Virus record (IMG/VR): IMGVR_UViG_3300020404_000751
Coordinates: 1-33,302 of that record
DNA from: a virus
Reading direction: 5' to 3' (one strand)
DNA: 33,302 nucleotides
The translations under genes were made by a program, and so were the position numbers. Under the pieces are notes generated by a model, which had not been told where the DNA came from, searched no databases, and saw only the letters and a list, made by a program, of their open reading frames with translations. Below are positions 21,203-29,548 of the stretch, one piece after another; position 1 is the first letter of the stretch; each line of letters starts with the position of its first letter.

Positions 21203-21579
21203 CAGGCTAAATCCCCTATCATTTTGAAACACTGAAAATGAGGGTCTGTGTTTGTTGTGTAAACTCTACACTCTGTTGTTCTGGGTCTGTAAACTTTAGT
21301 TGCAGCTTCACCAACATTATCAGTGCCGTTCGAGTTATTGTTACCGCTTGCTGTCGCACACTGACCAGTCGCAGTAGAAGCATTGTTTGTGTAGTTAATA
21401 GTGTTTACTGTGGTTCCGTCATCATTCAATGATGATACGTTGAATGAGTCGTTGGGGCTTCCTGTGTTAGCCATGTCCCATGAACACCACGCCTTGGTGC
21501 TACCCTCAACAACGAAATTTGTCGAAATAGACCCTGCGGATGAATGGGTCAGTGTATCCGCTGCGATTGTACCAGCCAT
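21202..21579 (-). CDS. Small beta-rich tail/fibre protein, paralogue 3 of 3
   Basis: A 125-residue Ser/Thr/Asn/Gly-rich protein. With the two genes upstream it shares a core: KAW (STKAWCSWDM here), a DSFNVSSLNDDGT segment, an 'INYTNNAS' strand and a C-terminal 'GDLA'. Its middle (NNASTATGQCATASGNNNSN) has diverged most. It probably forms part of the tail tip or a receptor-facing decoration, by position after the fibre gene. It begins immediately downstream of paralogue 2 and its stop overlaps the next start. Confidence 0.65.
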   Translation of the reverse strand: MAGTIAADTLTHSSAGSISTNFVVEGSTKAWCSWDMANTGSPNDSFNVSSLNDDGTTVNTINYTNNASTATGQCATASGNNNSNGTDNVGEAATKVYRPRTTECRVYTTNTDPHFQCFKMIGDLA

Positions 21580-21580
21580 T

Positions 21581-21967
21581 TTATGCTAAGTCTCCATGTA
21601 CTGAACCATGTTTAACGCCATCAGCAGAACTTCCAGATGAGTTTACTGTTCTTAATCTATACACGCTTGTTGACTGCGCTCTGCCGTGGTAGGGATAGCT
21701 AGTGTGGGCGGTAGACATTACACAATAATCGTCTGCGCTCATGACACTGGTTATTGTGTGGTCGCTGCTTCCTGTCCCAATATCTGTAAACCCGCTTGTG
21801 TTAAATGTATCTCCAGCAACGCTTTGTGAGCTGTCAGTTGCTTTTGCAACCCACGCCTTTGCCAACCCCTGTTGAAGATTAGTTGTTGTGCTGTTACCTT
21901 CACCTGTTACAGCAATAGAGCCAGCAGTGCCTGTACCTGTGAGTTTGTTTGTTTTTACCTCACTCAT
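21581..21967 (-). CDS. Small beta-rich tail/fibre protein, paralogue 2 of 3
   Basis: 128 residues. An N-terminal 'MSEVKTNKLTGTGTAGSIAV' strand leads into LAKAWVAKATDSSQ, DTFNTSGFTDIGTGSSDHTI, TSVMSADDY and a closing HGSVHGDLA. Shared with paralogue 1: KAWV, xFNxSxxTDxGTG, the MS-D segment and VHGDL. The N-terminal 'KTNKLTGTGTAGSI' type is typical of marine phage fibre-tip proteins. It overlaps paralogue 1 by four bases. Confidence 0.65.
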   Translation of the reverse strand: MSEVKTNKLTGTGTAGSIAVTGEGNSTTTNLQQGLAKAWVAKATDSSQSVAGDTFNTSGFTDIGTGSSDHTITSVMSADDYCVMSTAHTSYPYHGRAQSTSVYRLRTVNSSGSSADGVKHGSVHGDLA

Positions 21968-22341
21968 GTTAAGTCTCCGTGTACTGCAACTTGATTAAAA
22001 GCCACATCTCTTTGTGCCGCATCATAATTATTTACGTTTACTAAAGAAGCAGTTTCTAAAATAGATTGTATATGAGTGTTTCTAAAACCTGAAATAGGTG
22101 CTTGTTGTGCATTTGAAACGCAAGTTACTTGGTTTGCGTCGGACATAGCATTGGTTAAATTTATGTCATAGTTGCCTGTACCGTTGTCTGTCATGCTAGA
22201 GTTGTTGAAAGAATCCCTAGATGCCGCACCAGAAGCAGTTCCATCAAAATTTACCCAAGCCTTTGCCGCACTCTGCTTGGTCAGCGTAACAGGGCTAGAG
22301 CCGTCTGACGCTACAATTGTATCTGCTTTTAACGTACTCAT
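21964..22341 (-). CDS. Small beta-rich tail/fibre protein, paralogue 1 of 3
   Basis: 125 residues. It starts MSTLKADTIVASDGSSPVTL, continues SAAKAWVNFDGTASGAASRD, SFNNSSMTDNGTGNYDINLT and NAMSDANQ, and ends VAVHGDLT. The 'KAWVNFDGT...SFNxSSxTDNGTGxYxxxxTxxMS' pattern is common in marine phages directly behind the tail fibre. It is the best preserved of the three tandem copies. The start abuts the fibre stop codon. Role inferred: tail-tip or receptor-binding accessory. Confidence 0.7.
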   Translation of the reverse strand: MSTLKADTIVASDGSSPVTLTKQSAAKAWVNFDGTASGAASRDSFNNSSMTDNGTGNYDINLTNAMSDANQVTCVSNAQQAPISGFRNTHIQSILETASLVNVNNYDAAQRDVAFNQVAVHGDLT

Positions 22342-23883
22342 CTAAACCACCGTATAAGTTTCACCGCTGCCAACCGTGACTGTAACGCCGCTGTTGATTG
22401 TTATAGGCCCAGCACTCATTGCATTTTTGCCATTCGTAATTGTGTAGTCTGTAGTGACGTTCTGACCATTTTCATAAAACACCTCGTCTGAGCCACCGCC
22501 AGTTGCACCGCCACCAGCCGCTATGCCAGTAAGGTTGCTACCGTCAATGGCTGGTAACGTGCCAGTAATATTGGCTGCTGGTATGTTTGTAAGGTTGGCA
22601 GCAGATGACGCTGGTAAGGTTGCTGGCAGTGCAGTAAGACTAGCTCCGCTAATCGCTGGCAGCGCACCAGTAAGTTGTGACGCTGCTATACTTTTATTTG
22701 TTAATGTTTGTGAACTGCTTAAATCAACTAAGGTAGCATCCGTTACAGCAGTGTTAAACTGTGCAAACGTGCCAGAAACAGTATTGCTTCCCAGGGCTAT
22801 GGTTTTGTTAGTAAGTGTTTGTGTGGCTGCTATTCCAGCTATTGTGTCTGCTGTAGCTGGCAGGGTAAGCGTTATGTCCCCACTAAAATCCGCATGTGCA
22901 GGTGCTTGTAGTTGGGCATAATGTGCGTTACTAGATTCGCAATAAAATCGTATATAAGATTGTGCGCCAGAATTTTTGATGGAAATCGCTCCGGATTCCA
23001 TATCGATGCCATTTGAACCGTCTACACGCACAACCCCTGTCCCATTCGGCGTGAGCGTGATGTTCCCGTTGGAAACACTAACTATATCCTCGCCATTAAC
23101 ATCAAGCGATCCCCCAAGCTGGGGACTAGAATCATCAACCACATTTGATATTGCGCTTGATGTAGCAAGCCCTGCAACAATCGCGCTGCGTTCAATCTTT
23201 TTCAAACCGCCGCCAGAAGTATCTACAGCCAGAAAAACATCATCATTAGCAACAGACGATATAGATGACAGGCTTGTGATACTAACAGGGTTGAAGTTTG
23301 TGCCATCAGCAATGAGCAAATGACCGGCTGTGTTTGTTGACATGGTTATGTCATCACCAGTTACAGTCAAATCTCCAGTTATTGTTACATCACCCCCAGC
23401 AGTCAGATTGCCGCCTATCGCTGTGGTGGAGCTTGCAACCGTGGCGTGAGGGGTGTGTGTAAAGTAACTAACAAAACTGCCAGATATTTTAGAATCAAGT
23501 GTTAGTGTGCCGCCATCTGCAATCGTCATTTTATGATGATCTGCGTTGTCATCGCCCTGATCAGCTTTCAATACTATACCAAGCGCGGCACCTTCTACGG
23601 CTGCTGCTATCTCTAAACTGTCGTTGGTTGTCTCATCATATTGGATTGTGATATCTGAGTTTGTGCCAAGGGTGATGGTTTTGTTGTCAGGCAAAGTGAT
23701 GCCTTCAGCAAACGGTATAGCGGCTGTGCAAGTCTGACTGCCATCCTTCAGGATTGTTGTTGTCAGGCCAGTTGCAAAGCCATCAAGTTCAGTATCAAAC
23801 TTGCTCGCAAGAATTTTAACGCCATTATCTCTGTCTGTTGTGCAGTCAAATGTGCGCGTGAAAGTTCCTGATGAAAAAGGCAT
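22342..23883 (-). CDS. Tail fibre protein with repeated beta motifs
   Basis: A 513-residue protein, beta-rich throughout. Residues 1-40 (TFTRTFDCTTDRDNGVKILA) form a conserved N-terminal segment expected to attach to the tail. The shaft contains GHLLIADGTNFNPVSI, VANDDVFLAVDTSGGGLKKI, two QTLTNK(T/S)I repeats and repeated '(L/I)TxxLPAI(S/D)G(A/S)xLT' units (about 395-450). It ends DEVFYENGQNVTTDYTITNG and an 'SGVTVTVGSGETYTVV' cap, a C-terminus I recognise from marine phage fibres. It probably binds the host surface. The three paralogous small tail genes follow it directly. Confidence 0.85.
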   Translation of the reverse strand: MPFSSGTFTRTFDCTTDRDNGVKILASKFDTELDGFATGLTTTILKDGSQTCTAAIPFAEGITLPDNKTITLGTNSDITIQYDETTNDSLEIAAAVEGAALGIVLKADQGDDNADHHKMTIADGGTLTLDSKISGSFVSYFTHTPHATVASSTTAIGGNLTAGGDVTITGDLTVTGDDITMSTNTAGHLLIADGTNFNPVSITSLSSISSVANDDVFLAVDTSGGGLKKIERSAIVAGLATSSAISNVVDDSSPQLGGSLDVNGEDIVSVSNGNITLTPNGTGVVRVDGSNGIDMESGAISIKNSGAQSYIRFYCESSNAHYAQLQAPAHADFSGDITLTLPATADTIAGIAATQTLTNKTIALGSNTVSGTFAQFNTAVTDATLVDLSSSQTLTNKSIAASQLTGALPAISGASLTALPATLPASSAANLTNIPAANITGTLPAIDGSNLTGIAAGGGATGGGSDEVFYENGQNVTTDYTITNGKNAMSAGPITINSGVTVTVGSGETYTVV

Positions 23884-25430
23884 TACATTGGCCCCCCTTG
23901 CTCAAAGGTATAGTGTGCGCTGATAAAGCTGATGGTTTGTGTGTTTGTTGCTACTTTGACCCGCAAAGCTGCGCTATATCCAAGCTGGTTGATTGCTTTA
24001 CGCCGCCTGGTTGTGCCTGCACCAGCAGAATCAGCCCAGAAAAAATCGTCATAGGTTGCAACGTCCCAGGTTGCAAGATTGCTTGCAAAAGTCACTGCTG
24101 CAACCTCAATAGTGCTAGGTGGTTTCTGATCAACACCTACGCCAAAACTGAAGTCTACGTCTGTCAAACCTTCAAGCATTGGCTGCACAGAACTGAACCT
24201 TTTGATGCCAGCCCTGTCATTGAAATAGTTGTAACTGGTGCTTAAATCGCCAACGATGTTTTCATCATTGTCTGAGTCACCACCTACCTTGAAAACCTTG
24301 CCATCTGAACTGCCAAAAAAGGTGTCGCCGTTAAACTGGCCCCAAACATGTGAGGCCATATTTTCGAATATGCACCAGGCTCTGATGATTGGATTAAAAA
24401 CATGCTGGTTAAAGGGGTCGTTTGTATCGGTTGTTGGATAGTTGAAATATACCTTGTCGCCATCTGGGCTTACAAAAATCTGCCAGCCCGTGCTTGTGCC
24501 TGTTAGCTTTACTTGATTAATAACAGTGCCTCTTATCTTTTCAGATATGGCCTGTGCTTTGTTGCCTATTAAATCCTGTCGTACAACCTGGCTAAGTGGC
24601 AGATAACCCTCTCTGGTCATCACAATCACATCGCCGCCCAGCTTCGCAATTCCACGCTTTTCATTGACAGGTTCTGCTATTCTAAACGTACCAACCAGCG
24701 CAAAATCACTGCTGGGGTTAGAGCCGCTATAGATAAGCACCTCACCTGAAGTCATTATGATGGCAAGCAAGTCATCAACGCCCTCACCGCCATCTATAGA
24801 CAGGCTGTTGATTGACAAGATGTTGCCACCGAATGTGCCAACAAGCCCAACAGGAAACTTCGTGAAGTTGCCCTGGAAGGTGTCTACAGACGCGCTGTAA
24901 TAAAAGTTTTGGCTCGTGCCTGTCCAATAATACACACGGTTTTTATGAGCATGGACACCTGTAAGTGTGTTCGGGTTCACACTATCAGACAGTGTGATAG
25001 ACAAGTCTGACGCACTAGAGCCATTCCAGCTAAACGGCACGTTTGCGCCGCTTGGCACAACAACAGACACGTTATTAAACTCAATATGCTCTGCGCGTCC
25101 ATTTGCAAGGCCAGTTTTTTTGCTAACCGCTGATCCTGTGTCTATCTGGTACAGAACGCCATCAGAACCAATAGCCAGAAGCTGCCTGTTTGCGCCAGCA
25201 TTATGCTCAATCAGTGTTTCAACATTGCCTGACCCTATTCCTGTGCAAAACTGTGTAAAGCCATCGCGCAGGGTCACTTTTTCAACGGTTGGGAAAAAGT
25301 TTGACATTATGATGGCATCTGTCGGAGCCATAGCGTCAATACTGTCACGGCTGTTCAAACCGCCCACAGGGGCTGGTATCGAAACAGCTTTGACCCTGAA
25401 TCGATTTGATGACTGTAACGCTCTTAGCAT
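23883..25430 (-). CDS. Tail hub / packaged-DNA stabilisation protein (P22 gp10-like role)
   Basis: A 515-residue beta-propeller-like protein. The start SIPAPVGGLNSRDSIDAMAP, then IIMSNFFPTVEKVTLRDGFT, is the hallmark of a podovirus tail-hub family that closes the portal channel. Repeated strands follow, such as LLAIGSDGVLYQIDTGSA, LLAIIMTSGEVLIYSGSN and GDVIVMTREGYLPLSQV. The length suits that family. It is encoded between the connector-like gene upstream and the fibre gene downstream, the usual order. The start overlaps the preceding stop (TAATG). Confidence 0.8.
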   Translation of the reverse strand: MLRALQSSNRFRVKAVSIPAPVGGLNSRDSIDAMAPTDAIIMSNFFPTVEKVTLRDGFTQFCTGIGSGNVETLIEHNAGANRQLLAIGSDGVLYQIDTGSAVSKKTGLANGRAEHIEFNNVSVVVPSGANVPFSWNGSSASDLSITLSDSVNPNTLTGVHAHKNRVYYWTGTSQNFYYSASVDTFQGNFTKFPVGLVGTFGGNILSINSLSIDGGEGVDDLLAIIMTSGEVLIYSGSNPSSDFALVGTFRIAEPVNEKRGIAKLGGDVIVMTREGYLPLSQVVRQDLIGNKAQAISEKIRGTVINQVKLTGTSTGWQIFVSPDGDKVYFNYPTTDTNDPFNQHVFNPIIRAWCIFENMASHVWGQFNGDTFFGSSDGKVFKVGGDSDNDENIVGDLSTSYNYFNDRAGIKRFSSVQPMLEGLTDVDFSFGVGVDQKPPSTIEVAAVTFASNLATWDVATYDDFFWADSAGAGTTRRRKAINQLGYSAALRVKVATNTQTISFISAHYTFEQGGPM

Positions 25431-26146
25431 TAGATACCAAAACCTGTGTCGGGTAGATTATAACTGTAAGGATTAACCAGAAACCGCCGTGCGTCATCTA
25501 GCTGAATGATTGGTGCGCCGCCAGAGCGGCTTATGGCCTGCCTTAATTCAAGTTGGTATTGCCTAAAGTCCTCATCATATGTCAGGCCGTGAGCCTGCTT
25601 AAAACGCCAGGTAACACCCATTTCAACGATGGTTTCATCTAAAATTCCCGTGTCAGTATCAGCTGCCATAGCCGCTTGTGATGAACCGCCGCTGGTCTGG
25701 TTCCAATGGCTGCTGACATACTCAAAACCAATAGTCTCTGTTGCTGACGGTGTTGGCGTGATGTCAAACTTCAGCGCGTTGCTTGACGGCTTTAAGCGAA
25801 ACCGTTGTGTGATGCCAACAGAAGCTAAACCGTGCCTGTCGTTTTGAAATTGTTGCGGTGTGATTGGGCCAACCATTTGCTCCAAATCGCTGCGGTTGTA
25901 CATGGTATCGCCAACTGAGCGATCATAGTCACTTGGCAAGTCATAGCTTTGCGTACCGCTTGAGGTGCTAAAAGTATGCTCTTTTAATAGAATGGGCCAG
26001 TTGTGTGACCGCATTAGCTGCTTGCCCTCACGATTAATAAATACAAGCAGTTGCCGTGCTATTGGGTCTGAATTACCGACAACCGTGGTAGGCCGTTCAA
26101 AACCTGTAAAATCAGCTACGTTTTGCGCTATGGATAGCAGGCTCAT
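25430..26146 (-). CDS. Head-tail connector / tail tubular A-like protein
   Basis: A 238-residue protein. SLLSIAQNVADFTGFERP, then ARQLLVFINREGKQLMRSHN, WPILLKEHTFSTSSGTQSYD and LPSDYDRSVGDTMYNRSD, forms the pattern of the short-tailed phage adaptor family (T7 gp11 or P22 gp4-like roles). A helical N-terminus is followed by a beta-rich platform. It sits between capsid genes and the tail hub, the expected place for a ring joining portal and hub. It overlaps the preceding gene by 35 bases. Confidence 0.75.
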   Translation of the reverse strand: MSLLSIAQNVADFTGFERPTTVVGNSDPIARQLLVFINREGKQLMRSHNWPILLKEHTFSTSSGTQSYDLPSDYDRSVGDTMYNRSDLEQMVGPITPQQFQNDRHGLASVGITQRFRLKPSSNALKFDITPTPSATETIGFEYVSSHWNQTSGGSSQAAMAADTDTGILDETIVEMGVTWRFKQAHGLTYDEDFRQYQLELRQAISRSGGAPIIQLDDARRFLVNPYSYNLPDTGFGI

Positions 26147-26567
26147 TTGTCACCTCTTCAGCCAGGGATTGGGCAGCCACCGCAACCTCAACAACCAAGT
26201 CATCTTTTTGCTTGGATGCGTTAACTTGCAGTTGGGCTATTTTGGCAAGCTCAACATATGGCTCACCTATATCTCTAAGGGTGGTTTCCTGTGCAGATGC
26301 TAATTGCTCTACAGTTTCAATGTCATTCAACTCAAGCTCACAGCGGCGCGGCTCTGTCATACCAGGCAACTCTTTTAAAGCTGTGCCTTTAACCTTTGGC
26401 TTTTTCTTTTTGCCTTTGTATGCCTTCCAGGCATCTGCAAACCGTTTTAAATCTTCAGGCCGTGCAGGCCCTTCCCACACATCGCGCATACCCGCAATTT
26501 CTATTCGGCAAAAGTCTTTGACTTCGCCGTTTAGTTCGCGTTCAAAAAATGTGGCTTTTTCTGTCAT
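26112..26567 (-). CDS. HhH-containing protein between capsid and connector genes
   Basis: A 151-residue protein. The N-terminus (TFFERELNGEVKDFCRIEIA) is followed by a short basic run KGKKKKPKVKG. A helix-hairpin-helix-like segment comes next, LKELPGMTEPRRCELELNDI plus ETVEQLASA (about residues 65-94). HhH motifs bind DNA backbone without sequence specificity, so it might contact DNA in the head or portal. A role as a small head-completion protein is also possible. The ribosome-binding site is GGGAGAG. It is the first gene after the mid-operon terminator. Confidence 0.6.
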   Translation of the reverse strand: MTEKATFFERELNGEVKDFCRIEIAGMRDVWEGPARPEDLKRFADAWKAYKGKKKKPKVKGTALKELPGMTEPRRCELELNDIETVEQLASAQETTLRDIGEPYVELAKIAQLQVNASKQKDDLVVEVAVAAQSLAEEVTNEPAIHSAKRS

Positions 26568-26579
26568 GTCTCTCTCCCG

Positions 26580-26610
26580 TTAAAAAGGGGGCAAGTTGCC
26601 CTGCCCCCTC
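26580..26610 (-). terminator. Mid-operon intrinsic terminator after the capsid genes
   Basis: A perfect 8-bp stem, AGGGGGCA (26586-26593) with TGCCCCCT (26602-26609), has an 8-base loop. On the minus strand it is followed by TTTTTAA. It lies just after the capsid and decoration-like genes. It would let those two be transcribed most, with partial readthrough to tail genes. Confidence 0.85.
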
Positions 26611-26614
26611 TTCA

Positions 26615-27088
26615 TTACATTGGAAAATCACAAATGATTTCCTTGTCAGACGCATCGCCTGCAAATGCACAAACATGGCTTGTAACATCGGCAGTAACAT
26701 CCAGCTTACCGTCAGATGACCCTGTTGGGGTCAACGGATCGCCATCTGCGCCAGCAGTCAATGCTGCTGCCATGGTGGCTGCACCTTTAATCTGAACCCA
26801 GCAATACTGCCCGTCTGTTGGGGCTGACTGCAAAATGCCTGCACCGATTTCAACGGAGTCAGACAGGTCAGACGTTACCTGGTTATTTTTGTAACCATCT
26901 AAGGTGTAATAGTAAGCGGCGTTACCACTGGTTGCCGCCACAGAGCCTGCGCCTGTGTCATACTGCACATATTTGTAAATGCGCGTGCCATTGGTATCGT
27001 CAATGATTGCGCCAAGCTGACCCAACTGAAACTCAGGTGTGTCAGCAACGGCTGTGGGGTCAATCCCCATTACTGCTGCAATAGTCAT
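26615..27088 (-). CDS. Head decoration-like capsid protein
   Basis: A 157-residue Ala/Gly/Thr-rich beta protein: FQLGQLGAIIDDTNGTRIYK, then YVQYDTGAGSVAATSGNAAY, and GQYCWVQIKGAATMAAALTA followed by a Gly/Asp-rich loop. The pattern resembles small capsid-stabilising proteins encoded immediately after the major capsid gene. AAGGAG lies eight bases ahead of the ATG, a strong site consistent with a highly expressed structural protein. The stop is followed at once by the intrinsic terminator. Confidence 0.7.
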   Translation of the reverse strand: MTIAAVMGIDPTAVADTPEFQLGQLGAIIDDTNGTRIYKYVQYDTGAGSVAATSGNAAYYYTLDGYKNNQVTSDLSDSVEIGAGILQSAPTDGQYCWVQIKGAATMAAALTAGADGDPLTPTGSSDGKLDVTADVTSHVCAFAGDASDKEIICDFPM

Positions 27089-27100
27089 GCAAAAGTCTCC

Positions 27101-28042
27101 TTATATGTGGATCACGCCTTGGAGCGCACGGTTTGAACAAGTCAGGTTTCCTGACCAGAACATTGGTGTCACCATAGCGTCTTGGTTTACTGACATTTTC
27201 GCTTCACCAGGCACAAAGTCCCGTGATGCTGCAACTTCCAAACGCAGATAATCTGTGTTTAGGAAGTACATGCGGTTTGTGTTACAAGCTGAATCAAACA
27301 CAACATCAGAGTTGAGATACTGGACGCTGGTGAAACCAGAGTTTGCCAGATCGTCTGATGTGATGCGCTGGATTGCCTGCAAGCTACCCAGAAACGCCTT
27401 ATAGGCATTTGTGCCAGCCATAACGAGGTCAGGGCTGTCTGCGCCGCGAACGAGTTGCAGATAAATATTATTCATATCTGCTTGAACGTTTGCTGTGCTA
27501 AATGCACTCGACGTTGCTGTGGTCTGGACGTTTTGCCAGAAAGTAAAGGTTGATGAATTAATGCCACCAACTGTACCTGTACCAGCATCTGCCACGATAA
27601 GCTGCAAGCCGCCTACTTCTTTACCAGATGAACCAGTGCCATCTGAATAAATTGATGTAGACAGGCTGTTCATCATTGACTTTTCAAGCACGTTAATACG
27701 CGCCTCAAGCAGATTGATAATAGCTTGCTCACCTGAGTTTTTAACTTGCTCTAGGCCAGAAATAGTGACGTTACCAGCCAGCTGCTTATAATCGAACACA
27801 GCAGCTGATAATACGTCTGACGGTGAAACATCTAGTGTTTCATAGCCATTGTAAAACTGCACTGTACCGTTATCGGCATATTCTAGCTCACGCACAATGT
27901 CACGGCCTGTGACAGAGGTTTGGTTGCCATTCTCACGCAACCGGCGCAACAATGCGTTGTGGTTGCTTACGTTGTCTGAGAGCGTCCGGCTGCGATTACG
28001 CAGGGTGGTCGTGACGATCTCTGAAAGATTTGGACTAGCCAT
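27101..28042 (-). CDS. Major capsid protein
   Basis: A 313-residue shell protein, probably of the HK97 fold. Pattern: IVTTTLRNRSRTLSDNVSNH at the N-terminus, GRDIVRELEYADNGTVQFYN, GYETLDVSPSDVLSAAVFDY, a spine-helix region EQAIINLLEARINVLEKSMM (about 120-139) and a closing PMFWSGNLTCSNRALQGVIH. Length, position between scaffold and decoration-like genes, and a very strong ribosome-binding site (GGAAGGAG) all fit. Related capsid genes occur in short-tailed temperate phages. It starts two bases after the scaffold stop. Confidence 0.85.
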   Translation of the reverse strand: MASPNLSEIVTTTLRNRSRTLSDNVSNHNALLRRLRENGNQTSVTGRDIVRELEYADNGTVQFYNGYETLDVSPSDVLSAAVFDYKQLAGNVTISGLEQVKNSGEQAIINLLEARINVLEKSMMNSLSTSIYSDGTGSSGKEVGGLQLIVADAGTGTVGGINSSTFTFWQNVQTTATSSAFSTANVQADMNNIYLQLVRGADSPDLVMAGTNAYKAFLGSLQAIQRITSDDLANSGFTSVQYLNSDVVFDSACNTNRMYFLNTDYLRLEVAASRDFVPGEAKMSVNQDAMVTPMFWSGNLTCSNRALQGVIHI

Positions 28043-28044
28043 TA

Positions 28045-29130
28045 CTAGCTCCTTCCATTTTCAAGTTGTCGAATTGACGCCGCGATGGTGTCACGAATAG
28101 ACGCATTTGCGGGGAGCGCGGGTGCGGCTGGTTTTGCACTGCCTCTGACCTTTGACCGTTGCGCTTTTTTTGCCTTGGCTACCGCATCAGATTGCACTGA
28201 TGTTTGTGCCTGGCTTTTTGCGTAGCTATCGAGTTTTTCCTGCCGCAGCTTAGGGTCAGCCATTACAGCCATGTCATAAGCGGTTGCCAGGTCAGGGGCG
28301 ACATTGTTTTGAATCAAAACGCCCATGTGGTTCGATACTGCATCAAAATGCGGATGCGCTGGGTTGCCCTTGTCATCCTTTTCTTGTGCAAACTGGTCAA
28401 TCAGAGACTGCGTGCTTGCCTGTACTTGGCTCTGCTGCTGTGTCTGTTGATTTTGTATAAAGCCTGTTAGCTGGGCCACTTGCTGCTGTAGGGCTTTAAC
28501 GGTTGGATCTGTGTAGTCGTCCTCTGCCGCTGGGTCATTACTGACTGCCGCCATATCCACGCCATACTGGTTTGCAAGCCAGGAGATAGCGTTTTGAGGG
28601 TCTTTACGCAGATAATCATGCGCGGCTAACAGTTGCCTGATAGCTGCCACATCATCCATACCAGCACGCTCAAAGTCACCCCTGAACGGCTGCATGATTT
28701 CATCAAACTGCTCTTGCCTTTTTTTGTATTTGGCAATGCCTTGTGTCTTTTGTGTGTAGTCACCTTCCATCTGCTTATAGCGTTGCATAAACAGATGCTG
28801 CGCCTCTGGCGGCATGGTGCTAAATTCTTTTGCAAAATCTTTAGGCCAATGCGAAGGGGCTTCAAGTGGCTCTAACTCAGCCGCTTCTTGCTCTTCTTCT
28901 TCATCATCAGCCTCATCGAGCTGTTCAGCCTCTTCTGCTTCTTCTGGCTGTTCTTCAGCCTCTGGCGGCTCTGACAATGTTTCTTCTTCTGCCTCTGCCT
29001 CACCTTCAAATGATTGTAATGTCTTAGCCAGTGTCTCAGCTACAGTTTCGGGCCTTGCTGGCTGTTGCGGGATGGATGCGCCTGCATCAACCCCAGCTTC
29101 AGTGCTATCAAGCTGTTGTGTGTCTGTCAT
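28045..29130 (-). CDS. Scaffolding protein
   Basis: A 361-residue protein guiding prohead assembly. It has an extremely acidic N-terminal third (Glu/Asp-rich, about residues 40-93), a central helical region with WPKDFAKEFSTMPPEAQHLF, and a Gln-rich coiled coil near 215-245. A basic C-terminus (AKAKKAQRSKVRGSAKPAAP) follows, the part that usually binds the capsid protein in scaffolds. It lies immediately upstream of the major capsid gene, the usual position. I see no protease domain, so the scaffold is probably released or cleaved by something else. Confidence 0.85.
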   Translation of the reverse strand: MTDTQQLDSTEAGVDAGASIPQQPARPETVAETLAKTLQSFEGEAEAEEETLSEPPEAEEQPEEAEEAEQLDEADDEEEEQEAAELEPLEAPSHWPKDFAKEFSTMPPEAQHLFMQRYKQMEGDYTQKTQGIAKYKKRQEQFDEIMQPFRGDFERAGMDDVAAIRQLLAAHDYLRKDPQNAISWLANQYGVDMAAVSNDPAAEDDYTDPTVKALQQQVAQLTGFIQNQQTQQQSQVQASTQSLIDQFAQEKDDKGNPAHPHFDAVSNHMGVLIQNNVAPDLATAYDMAVMADPKLRQEKLDSYAKSQAQTSVQSDAVAKAKKAQRSKVRGSAKPAAPALPANASIRDTIAASIRQLENGRS

Positions 29131-29339
29131 GTCAATAAATGATTTTGCTCATTCCCTATTTCTACAAAGTTATTGCGCCGTAAAAACTCACGGTGCTGTG
29201 AACGGCTGGTTATCCAACCGAAATCCTTCATGTTCTGGTAAGGCTCGATGTCCCTCATAATAGAAAGGCCAGCTTCGCGGCTGGCCTCTTCTTTAGGAAC
29301 TAACTTACCGTCCCTTACCACAAATGTTTGTTTACTCAT
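29127..29339 (-). CDS. 70-residue head-module protein, unknown function
   Basis: MSKQTFVVRDGKLVPKEEAS, then DIEPYQNMKDFGWITSRSQH and REFLRRNNFVEIGNE. The 'PYxxxxDxxxITSRSxHREFLRRNxxVEIG' segment recurs in small phage proteins encoded next to scaffold genes, without known function to me. It overlaps both neighbours by four bases, indicating coupled translation with the scaffold. Confidence 0.7.
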   Translation of the reverse strand: MSKQTFVVRDGKLVPKEEASREAGLSIMRDIEPYQNMKDFGWITSRSQHREFLRRNNFVEIGNEQNHLLT

Positions 29340-29548
29340 CGCATCAACATCCCTGCTGCCATGCGCCGCTGTGCCGCGTCCATCTTACGGCGCGGCTTGT
29401 TAAAACTTCCCAACGCGCTCATCAAGTTTGGAAACACCTTGCTCAATACTGATGCTAACGGGCTATCCATTGCCTCACGGATCAACTCGCGCTCTTGTTC
29501 AGTCAAGCTTTGATATGCGCTCTGCGCGTCTTCTAAATCAATTTGCAT
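29336..29548 (-). CDS. 70-residue helical head-module protein, unknown function
   Basis: A helical protein: MQIDLEDAQSAYQSLTEQER, then MDSPLASVLSKVFPNLMSAL and a basic tail RRKMDAAQRRMAAGMLMR. I do not recognise it. Start ATG 29548 overlaps the preceding stop (TGATG), and the stop overlaps the next start. Its acidic front and basic end suit a small assembly factor, but no role is shown. Confidence 0.65.
   Translation of the reverse strand: MQIDLEDAQSAYQSLTEQERELIREAMDSPLASVLSKVFPNLMSALGSFNKPRRKMDAAQRRMAAGMLMR

Noticed and set aside
22523-22921. Long plus-strand frames opposite the fibre and internal protein genes (also 15977-16402 and 24967-25476)
   Set aside because: They mirror repetitive or Ala/Ser-rich minus-strand codons and have no start signals; antisense shadows.
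25430-26567. Programmed frameshift fusing the HhH protein to the connector (35-base overlap)
   Set aside because: No slippery heptamer was seen in the overlap, and both products look complete with their own starts.
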